Positions 52,948-64,000 of a DNA stretch of 64,000 nt are shown piece after piece. The position numbers and the translations under genes are program-made. Each line of letters starts with the position of its first letter. Positions within the stretch are counted from its first letter, which is position 1. The notes under the pieces are model-generated. The model was given only the letters and a program-made list of their open reading frames with translations, did no database searches and was not told the DNA's origin. Origin of the DNA: Eutreptiella sp. 'Long Island Sound 2002'. Its lineage: Eukaryota; Euglenozoa; Euglenophyceae; Eutreptiales; Eutreptiaceae. The stretch spans positions 33,529,997 to 33,593,996 of the forward strand of contig OZ038384.1 of the NCBI GenBank assembly GCA_964036045.1, read 5' to 3'.

Positions 52948-55838
52948 ACAAAGTTGTGGTGAAAGCTGCTGATTGGGGCTTTACATAGAGCCCCTAGTTG
53001 TGAAAATCTGAAACAGTGGGCCCCTGTAGGGGGGCGGATAGTCGAGCTCAGTTTGGACCCTTCTAAATCTGTGATGGTGTGGTAAAGTTCCACAAAACAA
53101 AGTTGTGGTGAAAGCTGGTGGTTGGGGCTTTACATAGAGCCCCTAGTTGTGAAAATCTGAAACAGTGGGCCCCTGTAGGGGGGCGGATAGTCGAGCTCAC
53201 TTTGGAGCCTTCTAATTCTGTGATGGTGTGGTAAAATTCCACAAAACAAAGTTGTGGTGAAAGCTGGTGGTTGGGGCTTTACATAGAGCCCCTAGTTGTG
53301 AAAATCTGAAACAGTGGGCCCCTGTAGGGGGGCGGATAGTCGAGCTCACTTTGGAGCCTTCTAAATCTGTGAGGGTGTGGTAAAGTTCCACAAAACAAAG
53401 TTGTGGTGAAAGCTGCTGATTGGGGCTTTACATAGAGCCCCTAGTTGTAAAAATCTGAAACAGTGGGCCCCTGTAGGGGGGCGGATGGTCGAGCTCACTT
53501 TGGAGCCTTCTAATTCTGTGATGGTGTCGTAAAATTCCACAAAACAATATTGTGGTGAAAGCTGGTGATTGGGGCTTTACATAGAGCCCCTAGTTGTGAA
53601 AATCTGAAACAGTGGGCCCCTATAGGGGGGCGGATAGTCGAGCTCACTTTGGAGCCTTCTAAATCTGTGAGGGTGTGGTAAAGTTCCACAAAACAAAGTT
53701 GCGGTGAAAGCTGGTGGTTGGGGCTTTACATAGAGCCCCTAGTTGTAAAAATCTGAAACAGTGGGCCCCTGTAGGGGGGCGGATAGTCGAGCTCACTTTG
53801 GAGCCTTCTAATTATGTGATGGTGTGGTAAAATTCCACAAAACAAAGTTGTGGTGAAAGCTGCTGATTGGGGCTTTACATAGAGCCCCTAGTTGTGAAAA
53901 TCTGAAACAGTGGGCCCCTGTAGGGGGGCGGATAGTCGAGCTCACTTTGGAGCCTTCTAATTCTGTGATGGTGTGGTAAAATTCCGCAAAACAAAGTTGT
54001 GGTAAAAGCTGGTGGTTGGGGCTTTACATAGAGCCCCTAGTTGTAAAAATCTGAAACAGTGGGCCCCTGTAGGGGGGCGGATAGTCGAGCTCACTTTGGA
54101 GCCTTCTAAATCTGTGATGGTGTGGTAAAATTCCACAAAACAAATGTGTGGTGAAAGCTGGTGGTTGGGGCTTTACATAGAGCCCCTAGTTGTAAAAATC
54201 TGAAACAGTGGGCCCCTGTAGGGGGGCGGATAGTCGAGCTCACTTTGGAGCCTTCTAATTCTGTGATGGTGTGGTAAAATTCCACAAAACAAAGTTGTGG
54301 TAAAAGCTGGTGATTGGGGCTTTACATAGAGCCCCTAGTTGTAAAAATCTGAAACAGTGGGCCCCTGTAGGGGGGCGGATAGTCGAGCTCACTTTGGAGC
54401 CTTCTAATTCTGTGATGGTGTGGTAAAATTCCACAAAACAAATGTGTGGTGAAAGCTGGTGGTTGGGGCTTTACATAGAGCCCCTAGTTGTAAAAATCTG
54501 AAACAGTGGGCCCCTGTAGGGGGGCGGATAGTCGAGCTCACTTTGGAGCCTTCTAAATCTGTGAGGGTGTGGTAAAATTCCACAAAACAAAATTGTGGTG
54601 AAAGCTGCTGATTGGGGCTTTACATAGAGCCCCTAGTTGTGAAAATCTGAAATAGTGGGCCCCTGTAGGGGGGCGGATAGTCGAGCTCACTTTGGAGCCT
54701 TCTAATTCTGTGATGGTGTGGTAAAATTCCACAAAACAAAGTTGTGGTGAAAGCTGGTGGTCGGGGCTTTACATAGAGCCCCTAGTTGTGAAAATCTGAA
54801 ACAGTGGGCCCCTGTAGGGGGGCGGATAGTCGAGCTCACTTTGGAGCCTTCTAATTCTGTGATGGTGTGGTAAAATTCCACAAAACAAAGTTGTGGTGAA
54901 AGCTGGTGGTTGGAGCTTTACATAGAGCCCCTAGTTGTAAAAATCTGAAACAGTGGGCCCCTGTAGGGGGGCGGATAGTCGAGCTCACTTTGGAGCCTTC
55001 TAAATCTGTGAGGGTGTGGTAAAGTTCCACAAAACAAAGTTGTGGTGAAAGCTGGTGGTTGGGGCTTTACATAGAGCCCCTAGTTGTAAAAATCTGAAAC
55101 AGTGGGCCCCTGTAGGGGGGCGGATAGTCGAGCTCACTTTGGAGCCTTCTAATTCTGTGATGGTGTGGTAAAATTCCACAAAACAAAGTTGCGGTGAAAG
55201 CTGGTGGTTGGGGCTTTACATAGAGCCCCTAGTTGTAAAAATCTGAAACAGTGGGCCCCTATAGGGGGGCGGATAGTCGAGCTCACTTTGGAGCCTTCTA
55301 ATTATGTGATGGTGTGGTAAAATTCCACAAAACAAAGTTGCGGTGAAAGCTGGTGGTTGGGGCTTTACATAGAGCCCCTAGTTGTAAAAATCTGAAACAG
55401 TGGGCCCCTGTAGGGGGGCGGATAGTCGAGCTCACTTTGGAGCCTTCTAATTCTGTGATGGTGTGGTAAAATTCCACAAAACAAAGTTGCGGTGAAAGCT
55501 GGTGGTTGGGGCTTTACATAGAGCCCCTAGTTGTGAAAATCTGAAACAGTGGGCCCCTGTAGGGGGGCGGATAGTCGAGCTCACTTTGGAGCCTTCTAAT
55601 TCTGTGATGGTGTGGTAAAATTCCACAAAACAAAGTTGCGGTGAAAGCTGGTGGTTGGGGCTTTACATAGAGCCCCTAGTTGTGAAAATCTGAAACAGTG
55701 GGCCCCTGTAGGGGGGCGGATAGTCGAGCTTACTTTGGAGCCTTCTAAATCTGTGATGGTGTGGTAAAATTCCACAAAACAAGGTTGTGGTGAAAGCTGG
55801 TGGTTGGGGCTTTACATAGAGCCCCTAGTTGTAAAAAT
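52948..55838 (+). repeat. 149-bp satellite, about 19 copies
   Basis: Units begin ACAAAGTTGTGGTGAAAGC at 52948, 53097, 53246, 53395 and so on, spacing 149 bp, highly similar. Each monomer carries hairpin-forming words GGGGCT-TTACATAG-AGCCCC, CCCCTGTAGGGG and TGTGGTAAAATTCCACA. No coding potential. Confidence 0.98.
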
Positions 55839-55990
55839 AATTCACGGAGGGGGGTAAATAATTCACGGAGGGGTAAAATAATTCACGGAGGGGGGTAAAT
55901 AATTCACGGAGGGGTCAAATAATTCACGGAGGGGGGTAAACAATTCACGGAGGGGTCAAATAATTCACGGAGGGGGGTAAACAATTCACA
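55836..55990 (+). repeat. AATTCACGGAGGGG tandem repeat
   Basis: About eight units of 17-21 bp (AATTCACGGAGGGGTAAAT type) directly following the 149-bp satellite. Two more units occur at 57268-57303. Confidence 0.95.
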
Positions 55991-57990
55991 GGGAGACAAG
56001 GAGACCTGAATTCTGTCATTTAGGAAAGCTCTAGTGTCTCAGCACAGTAGGTTGTCTCACTCCCCTCATCCTAGAGCAAGTGGAGGGAAAGGACAAACCA
56101 AACCCTGTTCAGGACACTACAATCTGAGAAAGACAGGTGACTTCTTCGAATGTCTAACCAAAATCATCACGGCAATGTTGTTTGCAACTGCAACAGATGG
56201 ATGCAAGAAACACGGCCTAGAAGCCTAACAGCTGGTGGCCATACAGTGTTGTGTTGGGCTACGCTGCCCAGCTGCCTCCATGAATGTGATGTCTCTGGCG
56301 GTGAGCATAATTTGACGTCTCGTGCCCCTCTCCGCCTTTGCTGTGCTGAACTACATCGCCAACCACACACCCACGGCAGGAAAAGAGGAAAAATTTGAAA
56401 TTTCGGAAGCTTGGGTCTCAGAATCAGGAGTTTCGCTGCAGACCTTATTCAAGCTGTACGAGCTTTCTGCTGGAGTTTGGGGTGGTGCGCACGATTGAAA
56501 GGTGCGCACGTTCGACCCCTTGGCCATTTTTGTGCGTAGTACTCACAACCACAACACAAAAAGACAGAATCAAAATCAGGTAAACAATTCACCTGTGCAG
56601 AACACGCGGAGTGCATGGGCTGGGGAAAGGGGGGACACTCAAGCCCGGGGTCAATTCAGGGGGCCTCGGTTTCAGTGCAGTGAGTGTAGTGCAGTGTGGT
56701 GCGGTACAGTGCAGGGGCTATTCCTAACTAAAGCACCAGGGCAAATCACAGAAAATTGTATTGTCTGCAACATCCCTAACCTGTTAAAGTCCTTCAAAAT
56801 GTGTGGAAGCCGAAGCCAAGAGGGGTTGGTCCATGTGGACCGCCCAGGCGGGGAGGGTGGAGAGGAACTTACAGGTTTTTATTTTTACATCCCACCCTGC
56901 TCTCTCTGACCCCTTGGGTGCCCGGGCGTCCTCTCCTCCCCCCCCCTGTAGGGCAGTGAAGGCAAGCCTGCCTGCCCAGGCACCCCGCCATCAGACAGCA
57001 CCGTTTAACAGGCAAGAAAGTGTTCTCCAAAAATGAAAAAAAAATTTCCGAAAGCGGTGCTGTCAGTGGCCCCCTTGTGTTTAACTGACTTTTGTTTGTG
57101 CTGGTTGTTTAACAGAGGGTCGGGGAAGGGGTCGAGAGCAGAGGGGAGGGGTTTAAGGGGTATAGCTGCCCAGCCGATGAGTCCCCCCTTGCAGGGGGAC
57201 CCAGAGCAAACATACAGACACCCACGCATGCCCACACATACACACATACACACGCATTAAAAACAACAATTCACGGAGGTGTCAAATAATTCACGGAGGG
57301 GAGACGCCCACGCGTAGCCCTTGCGGCCGCTGTCGGGGTGTCCCAGTGCCGTGGGTGGCTAGGGGGGGGGGGGTCGGTCCTAACCCCTTCCTATCTCTTA
57401 GCAGCAGCAGGCAAGTAAGCAGGCAGTACCGGGGGTCATAACCCCGGGGTAACAGTAGCCGGGACTCAACGTGAGTCCTCTTAACCATCAACAACCCCAA
57501 ATTCCGCCGGGGCTTAACTCCCGAACGAAACGGTATTTGGGGCCCCCGTGGGCCTTATAAGCCCACGGAGTGTGCTGAGGCGTGGCTACCAGCACTTAAA
57601 GTCTGGCCTGCCATACCCATTGCTGGGCTCGCCTCAGCACGGCCGGTCGGGTCCGGCTCTGGGGGGTGCGCACGAAACGAGCCCCGGGAGAAGGGCCTTT
57701 TACCCGGTTAGGCATTAATTACAGCAGTAAGCACTATTTATTACGTTAGATGTTTACTAAGCGCATGTTTTTACCCCGCAGACATGCCCCTTCCAGTGGT
57801 GCGCTCACCTTTGGGGCTGCCGTTGGGGGGTCCAGGGCTTTTACCCGGACCTCCGGCCCTCCCTGGCTGTTGGCCGGAGGCGTACATTATACAATACTGT
57901 GGTTCTTTCAGTAACGTACGTACATTACTTGATACATACACATCTGGGGCCTGAGGGGGATGGCGCCCCCCCTTGGTTCCAAACAAATTC
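55991..57990. other. Unique-looking sequence between satellites; no gene supported
   Basis: Short open frames only (up to 135 aa plus strand at 56502-56909), with no domain. A second AATTCACGGAGG pair lies at 57268-57303 and a GCAGCAGCAGGCAAG tract near 57402. Confidence 0.4.
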
Positions 57991-57992
57991 GT

Positions 57993-58325
57993 CTCCGGGG
58001 GGCCTCCCCTTGACTCACTATCGTCTCGGGACCGTTCCGAGGTCGCCCTGCATGGCAGAGGCAGGGACGGGGGGGCCACCCCTTATTTCAGAACTGTATC
58101 GGTGCATCAATGTCTTTCCACCCTGCCTGGGCGGAAGACCAGGGACCGGGGGGCCACCCCTTATTTCAAAACTGCATCGGCATATCAAGGTCGTTCCACC
58201 CTGCATGGGCGGAGGACCCTGGACCGGGGGGCCGCCCCTTATTTCATTCCCGCTCTGGCAGATCAAAATTCCTCCGCCCCTTGTAGGCAGAGGTCCAGGG
58301 ATCGGGGGGCCTCCCCTTATTTCAG
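57993..58325. repeat. 78-bp tandem repeat, about four to five units
   Basis: GGGGGGCCACCCCTTATTTC recurs with 78-bp spacing (58074, 58152, 58230, 58309). The minus-strand frame with repeated EIRGGPPVPG is a by-product. Confidence 0.85.
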
Positions 58326-58619
58326 TACAGCCATTCAGGTACGGGTCAAGGAAGCAAGGTGCAGAATTGGGCAAGAGAAAAGGGGGGTGGGGGCAAGTCT
58401 GATATGGGGGGCACAGCGCATGTCTGATATTTTGGGGGGGGGGGGGCAAAGGCCTATCATGGGGGGCTTGGGGGGTTGGGGGTTGGGGGTGATGGTCCAT
58501 AAAAGTCTGAAGTCTGAAGTCTGATAGCCTATTGGGTTACTATACCCATAGCTGACACACACGCAAAAAGAAAACCACGAAAGCAGGCACAAAGCTTCAC
58601 AAGACACAAAGGGCAAACA

Positions 58620-58870
58620 GTCATAAGCTTGAGTACAGTGTTCTCCATGCAAGTTTGTAGGCAAAGCAGGCACCAAGGATCAAACTGCAATTGCACATGT
58701 CAAAACCAAAAGTGCAAATTCACAAAGGAGCTCAAAGGGGAAGCAGTCATAAGCTTGAGCACAGTGTTCTCCATGCAATTTTGTAGGCAAAGCAAACAAA
58801 GGGTAGACAAACATTAGCTTCAACGTACTGTTCTCCATGGCATCTTGCAGGCAAGGTAGGCACCAAGCAT
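58620..58870 (+). repeat. Three imperfect repeats with GTGTTCTCCATGCAA core
   Basis: TTCTCCATGCAAGTTTGTAG, TTCTCCATGCAATTTTGTAG and TTCTCCATGGCATCTTGCAG near 58640, 58768 and 58830, each followed by GCAAAGCA or GCAAGGTA. Confidence 0.7.
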
Positions 58871-58905
58871 GCAACCAAAGTTCCACTACGTTCAGGCTAA
58901 AAAAT

Positions 58906-59046
58906 TTCTTCCGAGCTCCCCCGGCACGGTCGGCTGGGAAGCCCATGGAACATTCCTACCGATATCGGTTGCGTTTTGGGGGGCCGATCTGGCTGCCAAA
59001 ACTTCCGAGCATCTTTCCAAGGGTTTTCGAAAACTTCCAAGCGACG
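58906..59046 (+). repeat. 145-bp array-flanking repeat, copy 2
   Basis: Second copy of 51749-51893, here on the left side of minisatellite array 2. Confidence 0.9.
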
Positions 59047-59164
59047 GACAGAAGCATATCGCATGCACGTCGGTACAGATTTCCTAAAATTGCCACCGGT
59101 AACCGGACAATATTGGTCTCTCTTTCAATGTTCTGTGCTGGGCACCGGTGGTACATGTGTAGGC

Positions 59165-61285
59165 CACCGTAGGTCCCCAAAAGTTCCCCAAAGGTCCCCA
59201 TAGGTGCCCATAGGTCTCCATAGGTCCCCATAGGTCCCCATAGGTCCCCAAAGGACCCCATAGGCCAGCATAAGTCCCCATAGGTCCGCATAGTTCCCGA
59301 TAGGTTCCCACAAGTCTCCAAAGCACCCTATAGTTCCCCATATGTTCCCATAGGTCTCCAAAGGACCCTGAAGGTCCCCATAGGTCCCCACATGCCCCCA
59401 CAGGTCCCCATAGGCTCCCACAGGTCCAGATAGGCCCCCATAGGTCCGTAGAGGGCCCCAAAAGATCGCATAGGTCCGCATAGGGCCCCAGAGGTCCCCA
59501 AAGGTCCCGGTAGACGCCACTGTGTCCCCATAGGCCCCCATAGGCCCCCACAGATCCCCATAGGTCCACATAGGTCCCCAGAAGGTCACCGTAGGTCCCC
59601 ATGGGTCCCCATACGCCCCCAAAGGGCCCAATAGGTCTCCATGGGTCACCATAGATGTCCATAGGTCCCCGTCGGCCCCTATAGGTGCCCATAGGTCCCC
59701 ATAGGCCCCCATAGGTCCCCATAGGTCCACATAGGTGCCAATGGTTCCCCAAAGATCCCCATAGGTGCCAATAGGTCCCCATAGCCGGCCATAGGTCCCC
59801 ATAGGCCCCCACAGGTGCCCATAAATTCCCATAGGTCCCCATAGGAGCCAATGGGTCCCCAAAGGTCCGCATAGGTGCCAATGGTTCCCCATAGGTCCCA
59901 AAAGGTCCCCATAGGTCGCCAGAGGGCACAATAGGTCCCCATAGGCCCAAATTGGGCCCCATAGGTCCCCATAGGTGCCAATGGGTCCCCGTAGGCCCCC
60001 CTCAGTCCTCATAGGTCCCCAAATGTCCCCATAGGTGCCAATGGGTCGCCATAGGTGCCCATAGGCCCCCGTAGGTCCCCAAAAGTTCCCCATAGGTCCC
60101 CATAGGTCTCCATAGCTCCTCATAGGTCCCCATAGGTCCCCAAAGGACCCCATAGGTCCCCACAGGTCCCCATAGGTACCGATAGGTTCCTAGGAGTCTC
60201 CAAAGCACCCAATAGGTCCCCATAGGTCCCCATAAGCCCGCACAGGTGCCCATAGTTTCCCACAGTTCCCCATAGGTGCCAATGGGTCCCCAAAAGTCCC
60301 CATAGGCGCCAGTGGGTCCCCATAGGTCCCCATAGGCCCCCAAAGGTCCCCATAGGTCCTCAAAAGTTCCCCATAAGTGTCCATAGGCCCCCAAAGCGCC
60401 CCATAGGCCCCCAAAGGGCACCATAGGTCCCCATACGCCCCCATAGGTGCCAATAGGTCCCCACAGGCCCCCATAATTCCTCATTAGTCCCCAAATGTCC
60501 CCATAGGTGCCAATGGGTCCCCATAGGTGCCCATAGGCCCCCGGAGGTCCCCAAACGTTCTCCATAGGTCCCCATAGGTCCCAATGGGTCCCCAAAGGCC
60601 CCCATATGGCCCCAAAGGTCCCCATAGGTCCCGATAGGTTCCTAGGGGTCTCCAAACCACCCCATGGGTCCCCATAGGTCCCCGTAGGTTCCCACATGCC
60701 CCCAAAGGTCCCCATAGGCCCCCATAGGTCCCACAGGCCCCCATAGGTCACCATAGGTCCACATAGGTCCCCATACATCACCAAAGGTTCGTAGAGGGCC
60801 CCAAAAGACCCCATAGGTCCGTATACGGTCCCGGAGGTCCCCAAAGGTCCCCATAGGTGCTGGTGTGTCCCCAAAGGCCTCCATGGGCCGCCAAAGGTCC
60901 CCATAGGCCCCATAGGTCCCAAGAAGGTCACCATAGGTCCCCATGGGTCCCCATAGGCCCCCAAAGGGCCCAAGAGGTCTCCATTGGTCCCCATAGGTCC
61001 CCATAGGTCCACATAGGTGCCAATGGTTTCCTAAAGATCCCCATAGGTCCCCATAGGTCCCCATAGGCCCCCATAGGTGCCCATAGGTCCGCATAGGCCC
61101 CCAAAAGTCCGCATGGGTCCCCATGCGCCCCCAAAGGGCCCCATAGGTCCCCATACGTGCTAATAGGTCCCCACAGGCCACCATAAGTCCTCATACGGCC
61201 CCAAATGTCCCCATAGGTGCCAATGGGTCCCCATAGGTGCCCATAGGCCCCCGTAGGTCCCCAAAAAGTCCCCATAGGTCGCATG
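59165..61285 (-). repeat. 10-bp minisatellite, array 2 (CCCCATAGGT orientation)
   Basis: About 2.1 kb of the same 10-bp unit as array 1, in one orientation. Confidence 0.97.
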
Positions 61286-61289
61286 GGTT

Positions 61290-62084
61290 GCATGGGTTCT
61301 ACCCTAGTCTAGAGTGGATGTGATGAATCCTTGGAGGGTGTAGACCCTTCAAGGGTTCATCACATGGGTTGTGGACTAATGTTTAGTGAATGCGATGAAT
61401 CCTTGATGGGTGTAGAACCTCCAAGGGTTCATCGCATGGGCTTTATACTGGTCTAGGGTGGATGCGATGAATCCTTGGAGGGTGTAGACCCTGCAAGGAT
61501 TCATCGCATGGGCTGTACACTAGTGTAGGGTTGATGCGATGAATCCTTCGTGGGTGTAGACCCTCCAAGGTTTCATCGCATGGGCTGAATACTAGTCTAG
61601 GGTGGATGATATGAATCCTTGGAGGGTGCAAAGCCTTCAACGATTCATCGCATGGGTTCTACACCAGTCTATAGTGGATCCGATGAATCCTTGGAGGGTC
61701 TACACCCACGAAGGATTCATTGCCTCCACCCTAGAGATTTGCACTAGTGTATAGGGGATGCGGTGAATCCTTGGAGGGTTTAGACCCCTCATGGATTCAC
61801 GGCATGAGGTACACACTAGTGTACACGTGACGCGGTGAATCGTTGGAGGGTGTATACCCCTCAAGCATTCACCACATGAGGTTTACACTAGTGCACATGT
61901 ACAGCTGATGCGGAGAATCCTTGGAGGGTGTAGACCCTTCAAGGATTGATCGTATGAAGTTTACACTAGTCTACAAAGGCCGCTGTGAATTGTTGGAGGG
62001 TGTAGGTTGTTCAAGGATTCACCGCATGAGGTCTACACTAGTCTACAAGGGCTGCGGTGACTCCTTGGAGGGTGTAGTTATGGG
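61290..62084. repeat. 72-bp hairpin satellite, block 1
   Basis: About eleven units with 72-bp spacing (for example 61389, 61461, 61533, 61605). Each contains GCGATGAATCCTTGGAGGGT followed within a few bases by its complement, so every unit can fold into a stem of about 20 bp. Some units have lost perfect pairing. Confidence 0.95.
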
Positions 62085-62945
62085 CCCTCTAGGAACCTAT
62101 GTGGACCTATGTGGACCTATCGTGGCCTATGGGGACCAATGTGGACCGTTCGGGGTCTATGGGGGCCTATGGAGGCCTATGGGGCGCTTTGGAGACCCTT
62201 GGGAACCTACAAGGACCTATGGGGACGTTTGGGGACCTATCGAGACCTATGGGGACCTATCGGGGCCGATGGGGACCTATGGGCAGCTATGGGGACCTTT
62301 GGGCACCCAAGGGAGCCTATGGGGAACTTTTGGGGACCTATGGGGACGTTTGGAGGCCTATGGGGACCTATGGGGACCCACTAGCACCTATGTGGACCTT
62401 TGGAGACCCATTGGCACCTATGGGAACCTATGGGCCGTTGTGGGAACCTATGGGCACCTATGCGGACCTATGGGCACCTATGGGGACCTATTGGCACCTA
62501 TGGGGATTCTTGGGGAACCATTGGCACCTATGGGGAGCTTTCGGGGGATATGGGGGCCTATGGGGACCTATGGGGACGAATTGGCACCTATGGGGGCCAA
62601 TGCGAACCTATTGGCACCTATGGGGACTTATGCGGACCAATTGGGCCCCTTGGGCGCCCATAGGGACCTTTTCGGGACCTATGGGGACATATGCGGGCCT
62701 ATGGGGGCCTATGGGGAGACACTGGCACCTATGGGGACCCTAGGGGACCTCTCGGGCCCTATGGGGAGCTATGGGGTCATTTGGGGCCCTCTAGGGAAAT
62801 TTGGGGACCTATGGGGACCTACAGGGGCCTATGGGGATCAATGGGGACCTATGGGGACCTATACGGTACTTGGGAGACCCTTGGGAACCTATGGGGTCCT
62901 ATGGGGACCTATGGGGACCTATTGGGAGCTATGGGGACCTACGGC
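62085..62945 (+). repeat. 10-bp minisatellite, array 3 (ACCTATGGGG orientation)
   Basis: About 860 bp of the 10-bp unit, inserted between two blocks of the 72-bp hairpin satellite. The junctions fall inside hairpin units. Confidence 0.97.
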
Positions 62946-64000
62946 GAAATGATCGTTGAAGGGTTTACACCCTCCAAGGATTCATCGCATCCACCCTAGA
63001 TTAGTGTGCAGCTCATGCGATGAATCCTTGGAGGGTCTACATCCATCAAGGAAGCATTGCATCCCCTAAAAACAAGTGTACAGCCCATGCAATGAATCCT
63101 TGAAGGGTCTACACCATCGAACGATTCATCGCATCAACCCTACACTAGTGTACATACAACCCAGGCCATGAATCCGTGGAGGGTCTACACCCCTCAAGGA
63201 TTCATCGCAACCACTCTACATCAGTGCACAACCCATGCGATGAATCCTTGGAGCGTCTATACGCTCCAAGGATTCATCGCATCCACCCTAGACTAGTGTG
63301 GAACCAGTGCGATGTATCCTTGGAGGGTCTACACCCTCCAAAGATTCATTGCATCCACTCTACACTAGTGTACAGCCCATGTGATGAATCCTTGAAGGGT
63401 CCATACCCTCCAAGGCTTCATCGCATCCCCTATAGACTAGTGTATAGCAGATGCGATGAATCATTGGAGGGTCTACACCCATCACGGGTTCATCGCATCC
63501 ACTCTACTATACCGTAGAACCCTTGCCATGGTCCCCGAAGGGTCTAAACCCCAGCAAGATTCATCGCATCCACTTTAGACTATTGTAGAATGCATGTGAC
63601 GAATCCTTGAAGCATATACACCCACGGAGAATTAATGGGAGCCACTCTAAACTAGTTTACAGCCTATGCGATGAATCCTTGGGGAGTCTACACCCGGCAA
63701 GGATTCTTGGCATCAACTTTAGACTAGGGTACAACCCATGCAATGAATCCTCAAAGGATCTACACCTTCCAAGGATTCATCGCAGCCAGTCTAGACTACT
63801 GTACAGTCCATGCCATGAGGCCTTGCATGGTCTACAAACTCCAAGGCGTCATCACATCCTCTGTAGACTAGTGTACAGCCCATGCAATGAATCCTTGAAG
63901 GGTCTACACCCTCCAAGGATTCATCGCATCCACTCTAGACTAGTGTACAGCCCATGGCATGAATCCTTGGAGGGTGTACAGCAATCACGGATTCATCACA
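62946..64000. repeat. 72-bp hairpin satellite, block 2, runs off the window
   Basis: About fourteen to fifteen further units of the satellite at 61290-62084 (for example 63014, 63086), continuing to the end of the window. Confidence 0.95.

Noticed and set aside
51986-53093. 321-aa and 349-aa Pro/Ser/Leu-rich frames and Gly/Glu-rich frames
   Set aside because: They are translations of the GGGTTGGGAGA array in all frames, with no start context or non-repeat domain.
56480-56520. B-box-like GTTCGACCCC
   Set aside because: No A box at the right distance.
58965-61290. Frames of up to 342 aa on the minus strand
   Set aside because: Artefacts of the CCCCATAGGT array.

Overview
The window reads as nuclear DNA of a photosynthetic eukaryote. 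Coding sequence lies in short exons with GT-AG introns and is swamped by tandem and dispersed repeats. I see no bacterial-style operons, rRNA or CRISPR. One exon (376-810) joins the end of one chlorophyll a/b-type LHC unit to the start of the next, so the organism has a green (chl a/b) antenna and a polyprotein LHC gene. A green alga, perhaps a prasinophyte such as Cymbomonas, or a euglenoid or chlorarachniophyte would fit; sequence alone does not settle it.

Layout. 0-1.2 kb: LHC polyprotein exon, then a TA microsatellite. 1.85-4.1 kb: 172-bp and 164-bp tandem units and a repeat family that returns inverted at 12.1-13.1 kb. 4.1-12.0 kb: decayed minus-strand coding sequence, including a 2.9-kb direct duplication with a DDE (PIF/Harbinger-like) transposase remnant. 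13.5-15.3 kb: dispersed palindromes and a plus-strand coding remnant. 18.2-23.8 kb, minus strand: the best-preserved gene, an alpha-kinase with at least five exons; its 3.7-kb intron holds a 57-bp satellite that carries an 859-bp TIR element. 24.0-27.7 kb, minus: a frameshifted multi-exon gene whose introns share a GATCGA-rich inverted-repeat sequence (introner-like). 28-36.6 kb: more decayed coding sequence on both strands. 36.6-42.5 kb, minus: a large decayed gene split by a 1,973-bp TIR element with a 5-bp target duplication; removing the element restores the frame. 37-44 kb also carries a 20-bp palindrome in many copies. 44-46 kb: tetramer- and hexamer-like arrays. 46.3-47.6 kb: an uncertain exon and a 2OG-oxygenase-like C-terminus. 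49-64 kb: almost pure satellite DNA (10-bp, 21-bp, 149-bp, 78-bp and 72-bp families).

Only the LHC exon and the alpha-kinase look like functional host genes. Most other coding-like sequence carries in-frame stops and frameshifts and is probably transposon-derived or pseudogenic, although long C/G runs mean some frameshifts could be sequencing errors. No pathway links the genes. All coordinates were read by eye; similarity calls are from motif memory, not database searches.
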